Source: Oscillospiraceae bacterium | GTDB taxonomy: Bacteria > Bacillota_A > Clostridia > Saccharofermentanales > Saccharofermentanaceae | Length of the DNA: 24,112 bases | Assembly (NCBI GenBank): GCA_902803365.1 | Contig: CADCPU010000143.1 | Span: 1 to 24,112 of the forward strand | Direction of reading: 5' to 3' | Part shown: piece after piece, positions 7,650 through 14,977 of the stretch | Layout: each line of letters begins with the position of its first letter | Position numbering within the stretch: the stretch's first letter is position 1 | Translations under genes and position numbers: made by a program | The notes under the pieces: model-generated | The model's database searches: none | What the model saw: only the letters and a program-made list of their open reading frames with translations | Told to the model about the DNA's origin: nothing

Positions 7650-8420
7650 ATGAAATTTTTTAAGAAGATGGTATCGCTCGCGATGGCATCAGCGATGCTT
7701 ATGGGTTTTGGTGTCGGTATCAATGCCGATTCTTCACTTAAGATCAGTTCGATCTTTCCTGACAAGGCACTCATGAATATCGTCAAGAAGGAGTTCGACT
7801 CGAACAGTGACGGTTACCTGAACAGCACAGAGATATCCAAGGCAAAGGCTATCCACCTTGACGGCGTTGCAGATATGGAAGGACTTCAGTATCTGACGAG
7901 CTGCAAGACGATCTATATCTCGAGCAGCAAGATGGGAAGCGTCAATCTCAGCAATTATCGTAATGTTGAGACTTGCTATGTCCTTGAAGCTGATTCGGTC
8001 AAGACTTTTATCGGAGGCCCGGGCCTTAAGACGCTCTATATCAACGGAAGCGGTATAACATCGATCTCTTTGCAGAGATCCCGGGATCTTGTTGATTTTA
8101 CGCTTATCTATAACAAGACATACAGCGGTGAACTTAATCTTTCCAGGAACAGCAAGCTCAAGCATATCAGGTTCGAGTCGGACACGAAGCTTGAGGGCAT
8201 CCAGTTCCCTAAGAATGCAGAGGTTGAGCAGATCATGTGTGATAACCTTCCTAATGTGCACAACATCGATATCAGCACTTCGGTCAAGCTTTCTTCGCTT
8301 CAGTGCGTATACTTTACCGGTATGAATGTCAGATCCTACAGACTCCCGGGCGACGTCTTTAATCTGATGTGCTTCAGAAAGGAATACGCTCAGAACGGTC
8401 AGTACATATACTTAGGATAA
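7650..8420 (+). CDS. Secreted EF-hand/leucine-rich-repeat-like protein
   Basis: A 256-residue exported protein. Residues 1-26 are a classical signal peptide (KFFKK, hydrophobic core, cleavage probably after INA). Residues 33-65 hold FPDKALMNIVKKEFDSNSDGYLNSTEI, in which D50, N52, D54, Y56, N58 and E61 form a full 12-residue EF-hand loop, so calcium binding is likely. From about residue 70 onward come short strands with periodic leucine/isoleucine (IHLDGVADMEGLQYL, KTLYINGSGITSISL, LNLSRNSKLKHIRF), a degenerate leucine-rich-repeat solenoid. This EF-hand-plus-LRR layout is common in secreted proteins of Lachnospiraceae and Ruminococcaceae, where it is thought to mediate binding. No anchor or sorting motif is visible at the C-terminus. 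Expression may be controlled through the folded leader just upstream. The function is unknown. Confidence 0.85.
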   Translation: MKFFKKMVSLAMASAMLMGFGVGINADSSLKISSIFPDKALMNIVKKEFDSNSDGYLNSTEISKAKAIHLDGVADMEGLQYLTSCKTIYISSSKMGSVNLSNYRNVETCYVLEADSVKTFIGGPGLKTLYINGSGITSISLQRSRDLVDFTLIYNKTYSGELNLSRNSKLKHIRFESDTKLEGIQFPKNAEVEQIMCDNLPNVHNIDISTSVKLSSLQCVYFTGMNVRSYRLPGDVFNLMCFRKEYAQNGQYIYLG

Positions 8421-8454
8421 ATAAGACAAAAACACACAAGACCCACACAACGAA

Positions 8455-8489
8455 AAGAGCTGTCTGTATCATGGAAGCAGACAGCTCTT
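8455..8489. terminator. Shared terminator between the LRR gene and larA
   Basis: A perfect 12-bp stem pairs 8455-8466 with 8478-8489 (AAGAGCTGTCTG and its complement), loop of 11 nt. In the leftward direction it is followed by TT and then CG; in the rightward direction the tail is poor in T. It sits between two convergent stops, so it probably serves larA best and may block both directions. Confidence 0.75.
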
Positions 8490-8512
8490 ACTAATTGCGT
8501 TAAATCTTAAGA

Positions 8513-9763
8513 TCAGTTCTTGATCCTTGGGAGTGTGGATCCGCCGTATGGCATCGCGAGGACCTTGGCGTCAGGACCCAGGTCGTTAAGGGCGATGTTA
8601 AGGGCCTTTTCGATGGAGTCGCACGGCTCGAGGAAGACGCTCTTTACGAAGTCAGGTTCGAGGCCTGATACGAGGATGATGCGTGCCTTCTGGAGGACCA
8701 TCATGATGGCTGCGGCTTTGTGTCCGCCGAGGACGAAGTCGCGCTTGATGTGGTCGATCATGTCTGAGGACTTCTCGTGGCCTGTCATCCAGTCTTCGAA
8801 ATGCTTTTCGCCCAAGCCTTCTGAACACTCAGCGATCCAGATGATGATACCGCCGTCCTTGATGGCGTGCTTTGCGTTATCGAGGGCCTTCTGAGCCTGG
8901 TACATGTTGATGTCCTTAGGGAAGCCGCCTGCGGATACGAGGATGATGTCAGCCTTCTCCTCGAGCTCGATCGCATAGAAGGAATCGAGGAACTTGCAGC
9001 CTTCGCGGTGAGCCTTGATCTTGTCGCCTGAGAAGCACTTGATGATCTCTTTCTTCTCGTTGAGGACAACGTTGACGATGAAGTCGATGCCCAGGATAGC
9101 GCCGGATTCTTCGATGTCCTCGCGGACAGGGTTGCCTTCGAGGCGGCCGGCACAGGCTTCAGGCCGGACCATCGCGCTGTGGTTGTTCTGGATGGCATCG
9201 CGGGTTGAAACGCCCGGCATGATGGCCTTGGCGCCGCCGGAGTAACCTGCGAAGTAGTGATATTCGATGTTGCCCATGCAGATCTTGAAGTCAGCTTCTG
9301 CGACAGGGGTGAAGATGTCGACCGGTGTGCCGCGGGAAGTTGTTCCGAGGTGCTTGGTGTCGTTCATGTCGGAGTCGATGCAGCGTACTGTCTCAAAGAC
9401 CTTGTCGCCGACCATGTGGCGCATACGCTCTTCTGAGTGACCGCCGTGTGAACCGAGCGCGAAAACGACCGTGATGTCTTCGTTCGGGATGCCGGCCTCG
9501 TGGAGCTCGTCGAGCACGTGAGGGATTACCTTGTAGCTTGGCATCGGTCTTGTGATATCGGAGGTGATTATCGCGATCTTCTGGCCTTTCTTGACCATGT
9601 CCTTAAGGCGCGGTGTTCCGATAGGATTTTGGAGAGATCTTACGACCTCTTCTTCTCCCGTTAAGTCGAGTTCGACGTGGTTAGGGACGAGAGTTCCCAT
9701 ATAGTTCTGATCAGGAATATTGACGGCGATCTTTTCTTTTGCGTAGCCGAAGAGTACTTCCAT
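8513..9763 (-). CDS. larA: LarA-family nickel-pincer racemase/epimerase
   Basis: Cytosolic enzyme of the LarA (DUF2088) family, 416 residues. LarA interconverts L- and D-lactate using a covalently tethered nickel-pincer nucleotide. Key residues of the Lactobacillus enzyme can be placed at small constant offsets: D69 and R72 in SDITRP, H106 in LGSHGGH, H169 in EYHYF, the cofactor-binding K179 in YSGGAKAIMPG, and H195 in NNHSAM. So the active site looks complete. The ATG at 9763 has GGAGG 8 nt upstream; longer readings of the frame run into maf. No larB, larC or larE for cofactor synthesis and no lactate permease lies nearby, so the cofactor genes must be elsewhere. Many LarA homologues act on other 2-hydroxy acids, so lactate as substrate is not certain. 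Confidence 0.88.
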   Translation of the reverse strand: MEVLFGYAKEKIAVNIPDQNYMGTLVPNHVELDLTGEEEVVRSLQNPIGTPRLKDMVKKGQKIAIITSDITRPMPSYKVIPHVLDELHEAGIPNEDITVVFALGSHGGHSEERMRHMVGDKVFETVRCIDSDMNDTKHLGTTSRGTPVDIFTPVAEADFKICMGNIEYHYFAGYSGGAKAIMPGVSTRDAIQNNHSAMVRPEACAGRLEGNPVREDIEESGAILGIDFIVNVVLNEKKEIIKCFSGDKIKAHREGCKFLDSFYAIELEEKADIILVSAGGFPKDINMYQAQKALDNAKHAIKDGGIIIWIAECSEGLGEKHFEDWMTGHEKSSDMIDHIKRDFVLGGHKAAAIMMVLQKARIILVSGLEPDFVKSVFLEPCDSIEKALNIALNDLGPDAKVLAMPYGGSTLPRIKN

Positions 9764-9781
9764 TTTGCATGCCTCCGTATG

Positions 9782-9790
9782 TGCTATAAT
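9782..9790 (+). promoter_or_regulatory. Extended -10 promoter of maf
   Basis: TGC-TATAAT at 9782-9790, perfect -10 with TGn extension, 38 bp before the maf ATG. A TTTGCA-like -35 at 9764-9769 has a short spacer of 15 bp. Confidence 0.55.
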
Positions 9791-9803
9791 TCTAGACGTT
9801 TCG

Positions 9804-9812
9804 ATTATATCA
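9804..9812 (-). promoter_or_regulatory. Extended -10 promoter of larA
   Basis: On the minus strand TGA-TATAAT occupies 9812-9804, giving a start near 9797 and a leader of about 34 nt. It faces the maf promoter, and the two -10 boxes are only about 14 bp apart, so the start sites overlap. Confidence 0.55.
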
Positions 9813-9827
9813 CGCGGGAGGCCTCTT

Positions 9828-10436
9828 ATGAGCAGAACAATTCTTGCAAGTGCATCACCCAGAAGAAAGGAACTTTTGTCAGTTATCACCAAAGATTTTG
9901 AAGTGATGACGGCCGATGTCGACGAGCGCGCCATCGAACTTAAGATCCTCGCTGAGCACGATGATATGGTAGAGGCGGGGATCGAGATGACCAAGGCCCT
10001 CGGAACCGCGAAGGCAGGCGCGATCTTAAATGAGCTCAAAGCCAAGGGTGAAGATGATGTCATCGTCATCGGCGCGGATACATGTGTCGTAACTAATGAT
10101 GAGATCTTGGGTAAGCCGGTCGACCGTGCGGATTGCGTGAGGATGCTCACGAAGCTTTCCGGCATCACGCATTATGTCATTACGGGCGTTACGATTATGA
10201 GCGGGGAGAAGACCGTGTCGTTTGCGGACGTAAGCGAAGTGCGCTTTTACGACAAGGACGAGTACCAGCTCAAGAAGATAGAAGAATATGCGGACATGAA
10301 AGAGCCGTACGACAAAGCCGGTTCGTACGGCATCCAAGGTTACGGTATGATGCTCATTAAAGAGATAAAGGGCGACTACTACAATATCATGGGCCTTCCT
10401 GTTGCCAGGCTGGCAAGAGAACTTTGGACTCTTTAA
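9828..10436 (+). CDS. maf: Maf-family nucleotide pyrophosphatase
   Basis: Maf proteins hydrolyse non-canonical and some canonical nucleoside triphosphates (dTTP/UTP in the YhdE branch) to monophosphates, and overexpression arrests septation in Bacillus. The 202-residue sequence carries the N-terminal ILASASPRRKELL signature, the VIGADTCV catalytic Asp motif, GKPVDR, and the C-terminal KAGSYGIQGYG and YYNIMGLPVARL. The YGIQG form points to the dTTP/UTP-type subfamily rather than YceF. ATG 9828 has GGGAGG upstream; the longer frame from 9765 runs through the larA ribosome binding site and promoter. No mreBCD or radC neighbours are seen, so it is outside its common operon context. The last 50 bp overlap, antisense, the 3' end of the GGDEF-EAL gene. 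Confidence 0.93.
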   Translation: MSRTILASASPRRKELLSVITKDFEVMTADVDERAIELKILAEHDDMVEAGIEMTKALGTAKAGAILNELKAKGEDDVIVIGADTCVVTNDEILGKPVDRADCVRMLTKLSGITHYVITGVTIMSGEKTVSFADVSEVRFYDKDEYQLKKIEEYADMKEPYDKAGSYGIQGYGMMLIKEIKGDYYNIMGLPVARLARELWTL

Positions 10437-12276
10437 GGAAGGACGGGACCTCTTCAGCCTTCATAGGCTTATGGAGGTAAGCGCCCTGGTAGCAGTCGCA
10501 ACCGAAGCTCCTTAGCTCGTTGAAGATATCCGATGAGCTTACGCCCGTTGCACAGACCTTGATGTCGATCTCGTGCATGAGACCGATTATGGAAGCCGTG
10601 AGGATAGCCTGGATCTCGTCTTTCATGAGCTTTCTCGTGAAGATGCTGTCGAGCTTGATCTCGGAGATCGGCATGAGCGGGATATTGTTGAGTGATGAAT
10701 ATCCGCGGCCGAAGTTATCGAGAGTCATCTTAACTCCCAAAGAAGCTATATAGTTGATCGTTGGACGGACCTCACTGAATGAGGACGTCAGGCACTCTTC
10801 AGGGATATCGATAACGACGTTTGAAGCATTTACGTTATACTTGGCGATCGCATCGGCGATGATGCCCGGGACTGAACCGTTCTTGAGCTCGGACTCGGAT
10901 ACGTTGATCGTCATCTTGAGATTCGGATTCTTCTTATTGATCCTCGAAAGCATTGATACGGCATTATCGATACAGTACTTACCGAGTTCGTAGATGAGAC
11001 CGCACTTCTCAGCAAGCTGCAGGAAGTCGATAGCCTTGATCTTGCCGAGCTCTTCGTTGTACCAGCGAAGGAATGCTTCAAAGCCCGTGAGCTGACCGTC
11101 CTGATCGTACTGCGGCTGATATACAACGTAGATCTCTTCGTTCCTCATAGCCAGAGGGAACTTCTCCTCCATACGCTTTAACGTCTCGCCCTTGAAATGG
11201 GTGGTATAAACGATGTGATGGACATCTTCCTTTACTTCATCGAAAGTAACACTGGAATTATTGCCTCTGCCTGCAGTCTGGGCGCCTGCGTTCATGGCAA
11301 ACTCCGCGCAGCTGATGAGGTCGCTCGAGAACCTCGCGTTATCAGGGAAACGAGCAAGACCGATAGCCGTAGCGACGTCTACCTTATGGTTCTCGTGTGA
11401 AAAGCTCTTTGCGATGACCGAAGTCAGAAGCTCTGCGTATTCTCTGTATTCCTCATCGCTAAGCGTTCTCTTGGCAATGACGATGAACTCTCCGTTTGTT
11501 ACGCGGCCCAGGATATCCTGAGGATGGATGGATTCGCGGAGCCTGTGTGCGATGCCCTGGATATAGAGGTCGGTCGTGTGGTGACCTGCGATATGCAGGA
11601 TCGGCATAAAGTCCTTGATGTAGATGTAGATGATGCTGATGCCGTAATCGATGTCGTCATTGATGCCGCCGTTTGACTGCATGAGACTGATACGGTCATC
11701 GATCCAGTTTTCGAGCATGCTTATGATCTTGTATCTGTTCGGGAGAGTCGTCAGAGGATCGCTGACGGCGATGTTGTCGGAATCGGCCGGGATGTGGTCC
11801 TCGTGTCTTACGATGATGCTCTTGGCAGGAACGTCATTGCGCCTCTCGCCGGAGTTCTCTTCTGAGAGCTTGGAGATCCTGGTCCTTGCCTGATTGTAGA
11901 GATTCTTGACCCTGAACATGCGCGAGTAGACAGTTCCCATGAAGATCTGCAGTAGTATGTTCAACAGGATCGAAGCGATCGCAAAGCTCAGAGCATAGAG
12001 CGTGATCGTGCGGTCGTTGTTGAGATAATCGTAGAAGAGCATCATCGACGCGATGGAGCTTAATGTGATGGATAATCCGAGTCCCAAGCGTCCGAAAAGG
12101 ATCGTGACGACGGCGCACGAGAGAAGCTGTATCACGGAGAGAACGAGTACGAGGGCAGGGTATCCGAAGAAGATCTGCACCAGGAGCGAGCTGAGATAAG
12201 TAGCCGCAAAAAAGATAAGTGCGACGCAGATCACACGGATGTTGTCAGTGAATTCATTTCCTTCCTTCAGGCCCAT
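10387..12276 (-). CDS. Membrane protein with degenerate GGDEF and EAL domains
   Basis: A 629-residue inner-membrane protein of the c-di-GMP signalling family. Four hydrophobic helices lie in residues 13-117, followed by a short coiled coil (about 120-145). The GGDEF domain (170-345) starts with SDPLTTLPNRYKI but its active loop is T260-N261-G262-E263-F264, so diguanylate cyclase activity should be lost. The EAL domain (370-615) has EAF at 400-402 and keeps N458, K541 and Q597-G598, but the metal-binding pair is D520-N521 instead of DD, the ELTE glutamate is D490, and the AEGVET motif reads A576-T577-G578-V579-S580-S581. Phosphodiesterase activity is therefore unlikely as well. Such double-dead proteins (LapD is the known example) usually act as c-di-GMP receptors or regulators. 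The ATG at 12276 has a G-run only 3 nt upstream, so the start is somewhat unsure. Confidence 0.85.
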   Translation of the reverse strand: MGLKEGNEFTDNIRVICVALIFFAATYLSSLLVQIFFGYPALVLVLSVIQLLSCAVVTILFGRLGLGLSITLSSIASMMLFYDYLNNDRTITLYALSFAIASILLNILLQIFMGTVYSRMFRVKNLYNQARTRISKLSEENSGERRNDVPAKSIIVRHEDHIPADSDNIAVSDPLTTLPNRYKIISMLENWIDDRISLMQSNGGINDDIDYGISIIYIYIKDFMPILHIAGHHTTDLYIQGIAHRLRESIHPQDILGRVTNGEFIVIAKRTLSDEEYREYAELLTSVIAKSFSHENHKVDVATAIGLARFPDNARFSSDLISCAEFAMNAGAQTAGRGNNSSVTFDEVKEDVHHIVYTTHFKGETLKRMEEKFPLAMRNEEIYVVYQPQYDQDGQLTGFEAFLRWYNEELGKIKAIDFLQLAEKCGLIYELGKYCIDNAVSMLSRINKKNPNLKMTINVSESELKNGSVPGIIADAIAKYNVNASNVVIDIPEECLTSSFSEVRPTINYIASLGVKMTLDNFGRGYSSLNNIPLMPISEIKLDSIFTRKLMKDEIQAILTASIIGLMHEIDIKVCATGVSSSDIFNELRSFGCDCYQGAYLHKPMKAEEVPSFLKESKVLLPAWQQEGP

Positions 12277-12383
12277 AAGCCCCCCATATTTAGAATATTA
12301 AACATCATACATTATCACAAAAAAAATTGTACACAGATAGTATGTCGATTAAAGGTTTTGTAAATTTTGGAAACTCACAAACA

Positions 12384-12995
12384 TCAATCGAGGAAGTCGA
12401 CCTTTGCTGAGATCTCCTTGATGATAGGCTCTTTACGCTCGTTGAAGAGCTTCTTGTTCTCGTCGATGAGGTTGTTGCCCTCTGAATCGATGGAAACTAT
12501 GAGCGGTCCGAAGTGCTTTGCATTCAAGATCCACATAGCCTCAGGCATACCGAGGTCGAGCCACTCGACGCCCTCTACCTTTGTTACGGCCTCAGCGCCC
12601 AATACGGCACATCCGCCCGGGAAGATGGTGTGGACTGCGATGTTGTCCTTACAGCCCTGAGTTGTCTTAGGACCCATGCCGCCCTTACCGATGATGATCT
12701 TAACGCCTGTCTCCTTGAGGAACTCGGCTTCGGCGCTCTCCATACGCATGGATGTCGTAGGGCCTACGCTTACTACCTTGTAGGAGCCGTCTTCGTTCTT
12801 CTTCATGATAGGACCTGCGTGGAATATAGCTGCACCGTGAATATCAACAGGTACTTCCTTGCCCTGATGTACTACTCTGTGGTGTACGTCATCACGACCT
12901 GTTACGATCCTGCCGTTGAGGTAGATAACATCGCCGATCCTGAGTTTCTTGATATCTTCATCGCTTACCGGTGTGGTAAATTCGTATACGCTCAT
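12384..12995 (-). CDS. ttdB: L(+)-tartrate dehydratase/class I fumarase beta subunit
   Basis: Beta subunit of an oxygen-sensitive [4Fe-4S] hydro-lyase, 203 residues, that together with TtdA dehydrates L-tartrate to oxaloacetate or, in fumarase relatives, interconverts malate and fumarate. Visible motifs are RIGDVIYLNGRIVTGRD, GAAIFHAGP, VGPTTSMRME, IGKGGMGPKTTQGC and FGPLIVSIDSEGNNLI near the end. Length and wording follow E. coli TtdB closely, including NNLI-ENKKLF-ERK-PI. The segment GRDDVHHR is closer to fumarases than the CRDVCHRR of TtdB, so substrate choice is open. The ATG overlaps the ttdA stop in an ATGA, with AAGGAG inside the end of ttdA, so translation is probably coupled. No clear terminator follows. 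Confidence 0.9.
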   Translation of the reverse strand: MSVYEFTTPVSDEDIKKLRIGDVIYLNGRIVTGRDDVHHRVVHQGKEVPVDIHGAAIFHAGPIMKKNEDGSYKVVSVGPTTSMRMESAEAEFLKETGVKIIIGKGGMGPKTTQGCKDNIAVHTIFPGGCAVLGAEAVTKVEGVEWLDLGMPEAMWILNAKHFGPLIVSIDSEGNNLIDENKKLFNERKEPIIKEISAKVDFLD

Positions 12996-13888
12996 AATGT
13001 GACTCCTTTGTGTGTCAGAAATTCGTAGTTCAAGTCAGCATCGATCTTGACGCAGGCTCTTCTGTGGGCCCAGCATGCCGTGTTCATACCGACGGCGATC
13101 GTTGCAGGGTGTCTTGCTGCCTGCTCGATGTTGACTCCCATGACGGAGAGCTGACCGCGAAGTCCGCCCGGTCCGAGGCCGATCTTGTTCAAGCCGTCCT
13201 CGATCTCCTTTTCCATCATTGCCGCACGCGGATTCGGGTTATGAGATCCTACAGGACGAAGGAGTGCCTTCTTGGAAAGCTTTGCTGCTACTTCCGCGGA
13301 ACCTGCGATACCGATACCTACGAGACAAGGAGGGCAGGCATTAACGCCGTATGAAGTCATCTGGTCGAATACTGCCTTAACGACTCCTGCATAGCCTTCG
13401 AGAGGCATCAATACCTTCGCGAAGCCCGGAAGAGAGCATCCGCCGCCTGCCATGTAGAGGAAGACCTCGATGCTGTCGCTGCCCGGTACGAGTTCCCAGT
13501 CGATCCACGGTACTCTCGTGCCTACGTTGTTGCCTGTATTTTTCTCGTCAAAGACTTCGACTGCATTGTGGCGAAGAGGAGCCTTTTCCGTTGCCTGCAA
13601 TACTGCATTCTTGAGAACTTCAGAAAGTTCATCCATATATGGGAATTTTGTTCCGACCTTAACAAAGAACTGGATAACACCCGTGTCCTGACAGGAAGGT
13701 CTCTTGAGCTGGTCTGCGAGATCCATGTTTTCGAACATTGCGTCGTATATTGTCTTTGCGAAACCTTCGGTCTCAACCTTTCTCATCTCAGTGAGCTTGG
13801 CAAGTACGTCATCAGGGAGATGAGAGCTTGCGTGACATATGAAGTTGACCAATATGCCGGTCAGTCTGTCGATATTCTTTTCAGACAT
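12992..13888 (-). CDS. ttdA: L(+)-tartrate dehydratase/class I fumarase alpha subunit
   Basis: Alpha subunit carrying the [4Fe-4S] cluster, 298 residues, cytosolic. Cysteines expected to ligate the cluster lie in RPSCQDTG (C66), NACPPCLVGIGIAG and NTACWAHRRA. Further family marks are APLRHNAVEVFDEKNTG, YMAGGGCSLPG, GSHNPNPRAAMME and ARHPATIAVG. The sequence tracks E. coli TtdA from SSHLPDDV to the end and has its length (about 300), so I prefer TtdA to a generic fumarase; in anaerobes either reaction could feed C4-dicarboxylate metabolism. The ATG at 13888 has GGAGGG 5 nt upstream; the long open frame continuing leftwards beyond it is antisense to the esterase gene and not coding. No ttdT transporter or ttdR regulator is adjacent. 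A small palindrome overlaps its promoter. Confidence 0.92.
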   Translation of the reverse strand: MSEKNIDRLTGILVNFICHASSHLPDDVLAKLTEMRKVETEGFAKTIYDAMFENMDLADQLKRPSCQDTGVIQFFVKVGTKFPYMDELSEVLKNAVLQATEKAPLRHNAVEVFDEKNTGNNVGTRVPWIDWELVPGSDSIEVFLYMAGGGCSLPGFAKVLMPLEGYAGVVKAVFDQMTSYGVNACPPCLVGIGIAGSAEVAAKLSKKALLRPVGSHNPNPRAAMMEKEIEDGLNKIGLGPGGLRGQLSVMGVNIEQAARHPATIAVGMNTACWAHRRACVKIDADLNYEFLTHKGVTL

Positions 13889-13919
13889 ATAATTCCCTCC
13901 GAATTGCAAAAATCCTATA

Positions 13920-13938
13920 CGATTATACAACATAATCG
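13920..13938 (-). promoter_or_regulatory. ttdA promoter -10 inside an inverted repeat
   Basis: The minus-strand TATAAT at 13927-13922 lies 34 bp before the ATG. It is embedded in a perfect inverted repeat: CGATTAT (13920-13926), ACAAC, ATAATCG (13932-13938). The overlap makes this a candidate repressor site; no good -35 is present. Confidence 0.45.
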
Positions 13939-14014
13939 GCGGGTATGATGTCGGATATATTTCAATATAATATCGTTTTTCTAATATCGCGTTAACAAAG
14001 AGCCCTTTATTGTT

Positions 14015-14023
14015 TGGTATAAT
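14015..14023 (+). promoter_or_regulatory. Extended -10 promoter of the esterase-glycosyltransferase operon
   Basis: TGG-TATAAT at 14015-14023, with TTAACA at 13992-13997 as a possible -35 at a long 20-bp spacing. The start would be near 14030, giving a leader of about 15 nt that still holds AGGAGGTG. Confidence 0.5.
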
Positions 14024-14044
14024 GTCAAAAAGGAGGTGCGGCGC

Positions 14045-14950
14045 ATGGGTATCAGAAAAGTCATAGTGGAGCGTACTCGCAAGAACTTCATAAAGCTTTG
14101 CACAGATGCGGATGTGCCGCGCATGGCGACTGAGGATTACCCCGATCACGTCAACGTGATAAGGGATTTCAGATACATCGACGACGATGATATATTCCAC
14201 AGATTCGACATCTATTTTCCTGACGGCGTGAGCTTCGAAAACCAGGAGAAGAAGCGTCTCATCCTGGACATCCACGGAGGCGGATTCGTATACGGCGTCA
14301 AGGAGATCAACATGTGCTTCAACATGCACGTGGCCAAGAGAACGGGCATTCCCGTCGCATCCGTTAACTACACGCTCTTTCCTACAGGCAGCATCATAAA
14401 GATGGTGGGCGAGATCGTAACGGCCATGGCATACCTTAAGGAGACATACGGCGTTGAGGAATTTACCCTGATGGGCGATTCCGCGGGCGCGTTCCTGGCG
14501 TTCTGCACCTGGGGCGTCCTGACAGACAAGGATATCCGCCACGAGTTCATGTGCTTTAAAAAGCTCAAGGTCGACATAACGGGACTCATACTGATCTGCC
14601 CTGCGGTCACTGACAGCCAGAGATTTATCTCGGGACTTGAGGAAGTGTACTTTGAAGGCGACGACAAGAACCATATTCCGAAGTATGCGAAGGACCTCAA
14701 GAACCTCCTCATAAAGTCCAAGTATCCGCCGCCGAAGACGCTCCTCATCACGAGTGACAAGGATTCGATGCACGAAGATACGGTAGGGCTTTACGAGGCC
14801 ATGAAGGAAGCGGGAGTAGACGTCAGGTTCTTTGACGGAGTGACCAAGGAAGGCGGTCACGACCTGTTCCATGTCTATGTCGTCGGACACCCTGATTGGG
14901 AAGAAAGCGAAAAACCGTTGCACATGATCGAGGAGCTTGTGGTACAATAA
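14045..14950 (+). CDS. Alpha/beta-hydrolase esterase (HSL/acetyl-esterase type)
   Basis: Cytosolic alpha/beta-hydrolase of 301 residues. The oxyanion-hole motif HGGGF (in LDIHGGGFVYG) and the nucleophile elbow GDSAGA place it in the hormone-sensitive-lipase/acetyl-esterase family. The acid is probably the Asp of TSDKDSMHED and the histidine the one in GGHDLFHV. No signal peptide is seen. ATG 14045 has AGGAGGTG 7 nt upstream; the in-frame GTG at 14036 lies within that site. The next gene, a glycosyltransferase, starts 27 bp downstream, and a second follows with a 1-nt overlap. That suggests removal of acyl or acetyl groups from a glycan, glycolipid or precursor made by its neighbours, which is inference. 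The substrate cannot be read from the sequence. Confidence 0.85.
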   Translation: MGIRKVIVERTRKNFIKLCTDADVPRMATEDYPDHVNVIRDFRYIDDDDIFHRFDIYFPDGVSFENQEKKRLILDIHGGGFVYGVKEINMCFNMHVAKRTGIPVASVNYTLFPTGSIIKMVGEIVTAMAYLKETYGVEEFTLMGDSAGAFLAFCTWGVLTDKDIRHEFMCFKKLKVDITGLILICPAVTDSQRFISGLEEVYFEGDDKNHIPKYAKDLKNLLIKSKYPPPKTLLITSDKDSMHEDTVGLYEAMKEAGVDVRFFDGVTKEGGHDLFHVYVVGHPDWEESEKPLHMIEELVVQ

Positions 14951-14977
14951 GCCGACTTGGTTGTTGAAAAAGGAGTT

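Noticed and set aside
9764..10168. N-terminal extension of larA by 135 codons
   Set aside because: It runs antisense through maf and is Ser/Ala-rich shadow translation; the ATG at 9763 has GGAGG and matches LarA family length.
12277..12383. Search for a terminator after ttdB and a promoter for the GGDEF-EAL gene
   Set aside because: A T8 run and a TGTGATAAT box are visible on the minus strand, but no convincing stem or -35 accompanies them.
13889..14947. Long open frame continuing upstream of ttdA on the minus strand
   Set aside because: It is antisense to the esterase gene with its intact HGGGF and GDSAGA motifs; the ttdA start at 13888 has a good ribosome binding site and the extra sequence resembles no protein.
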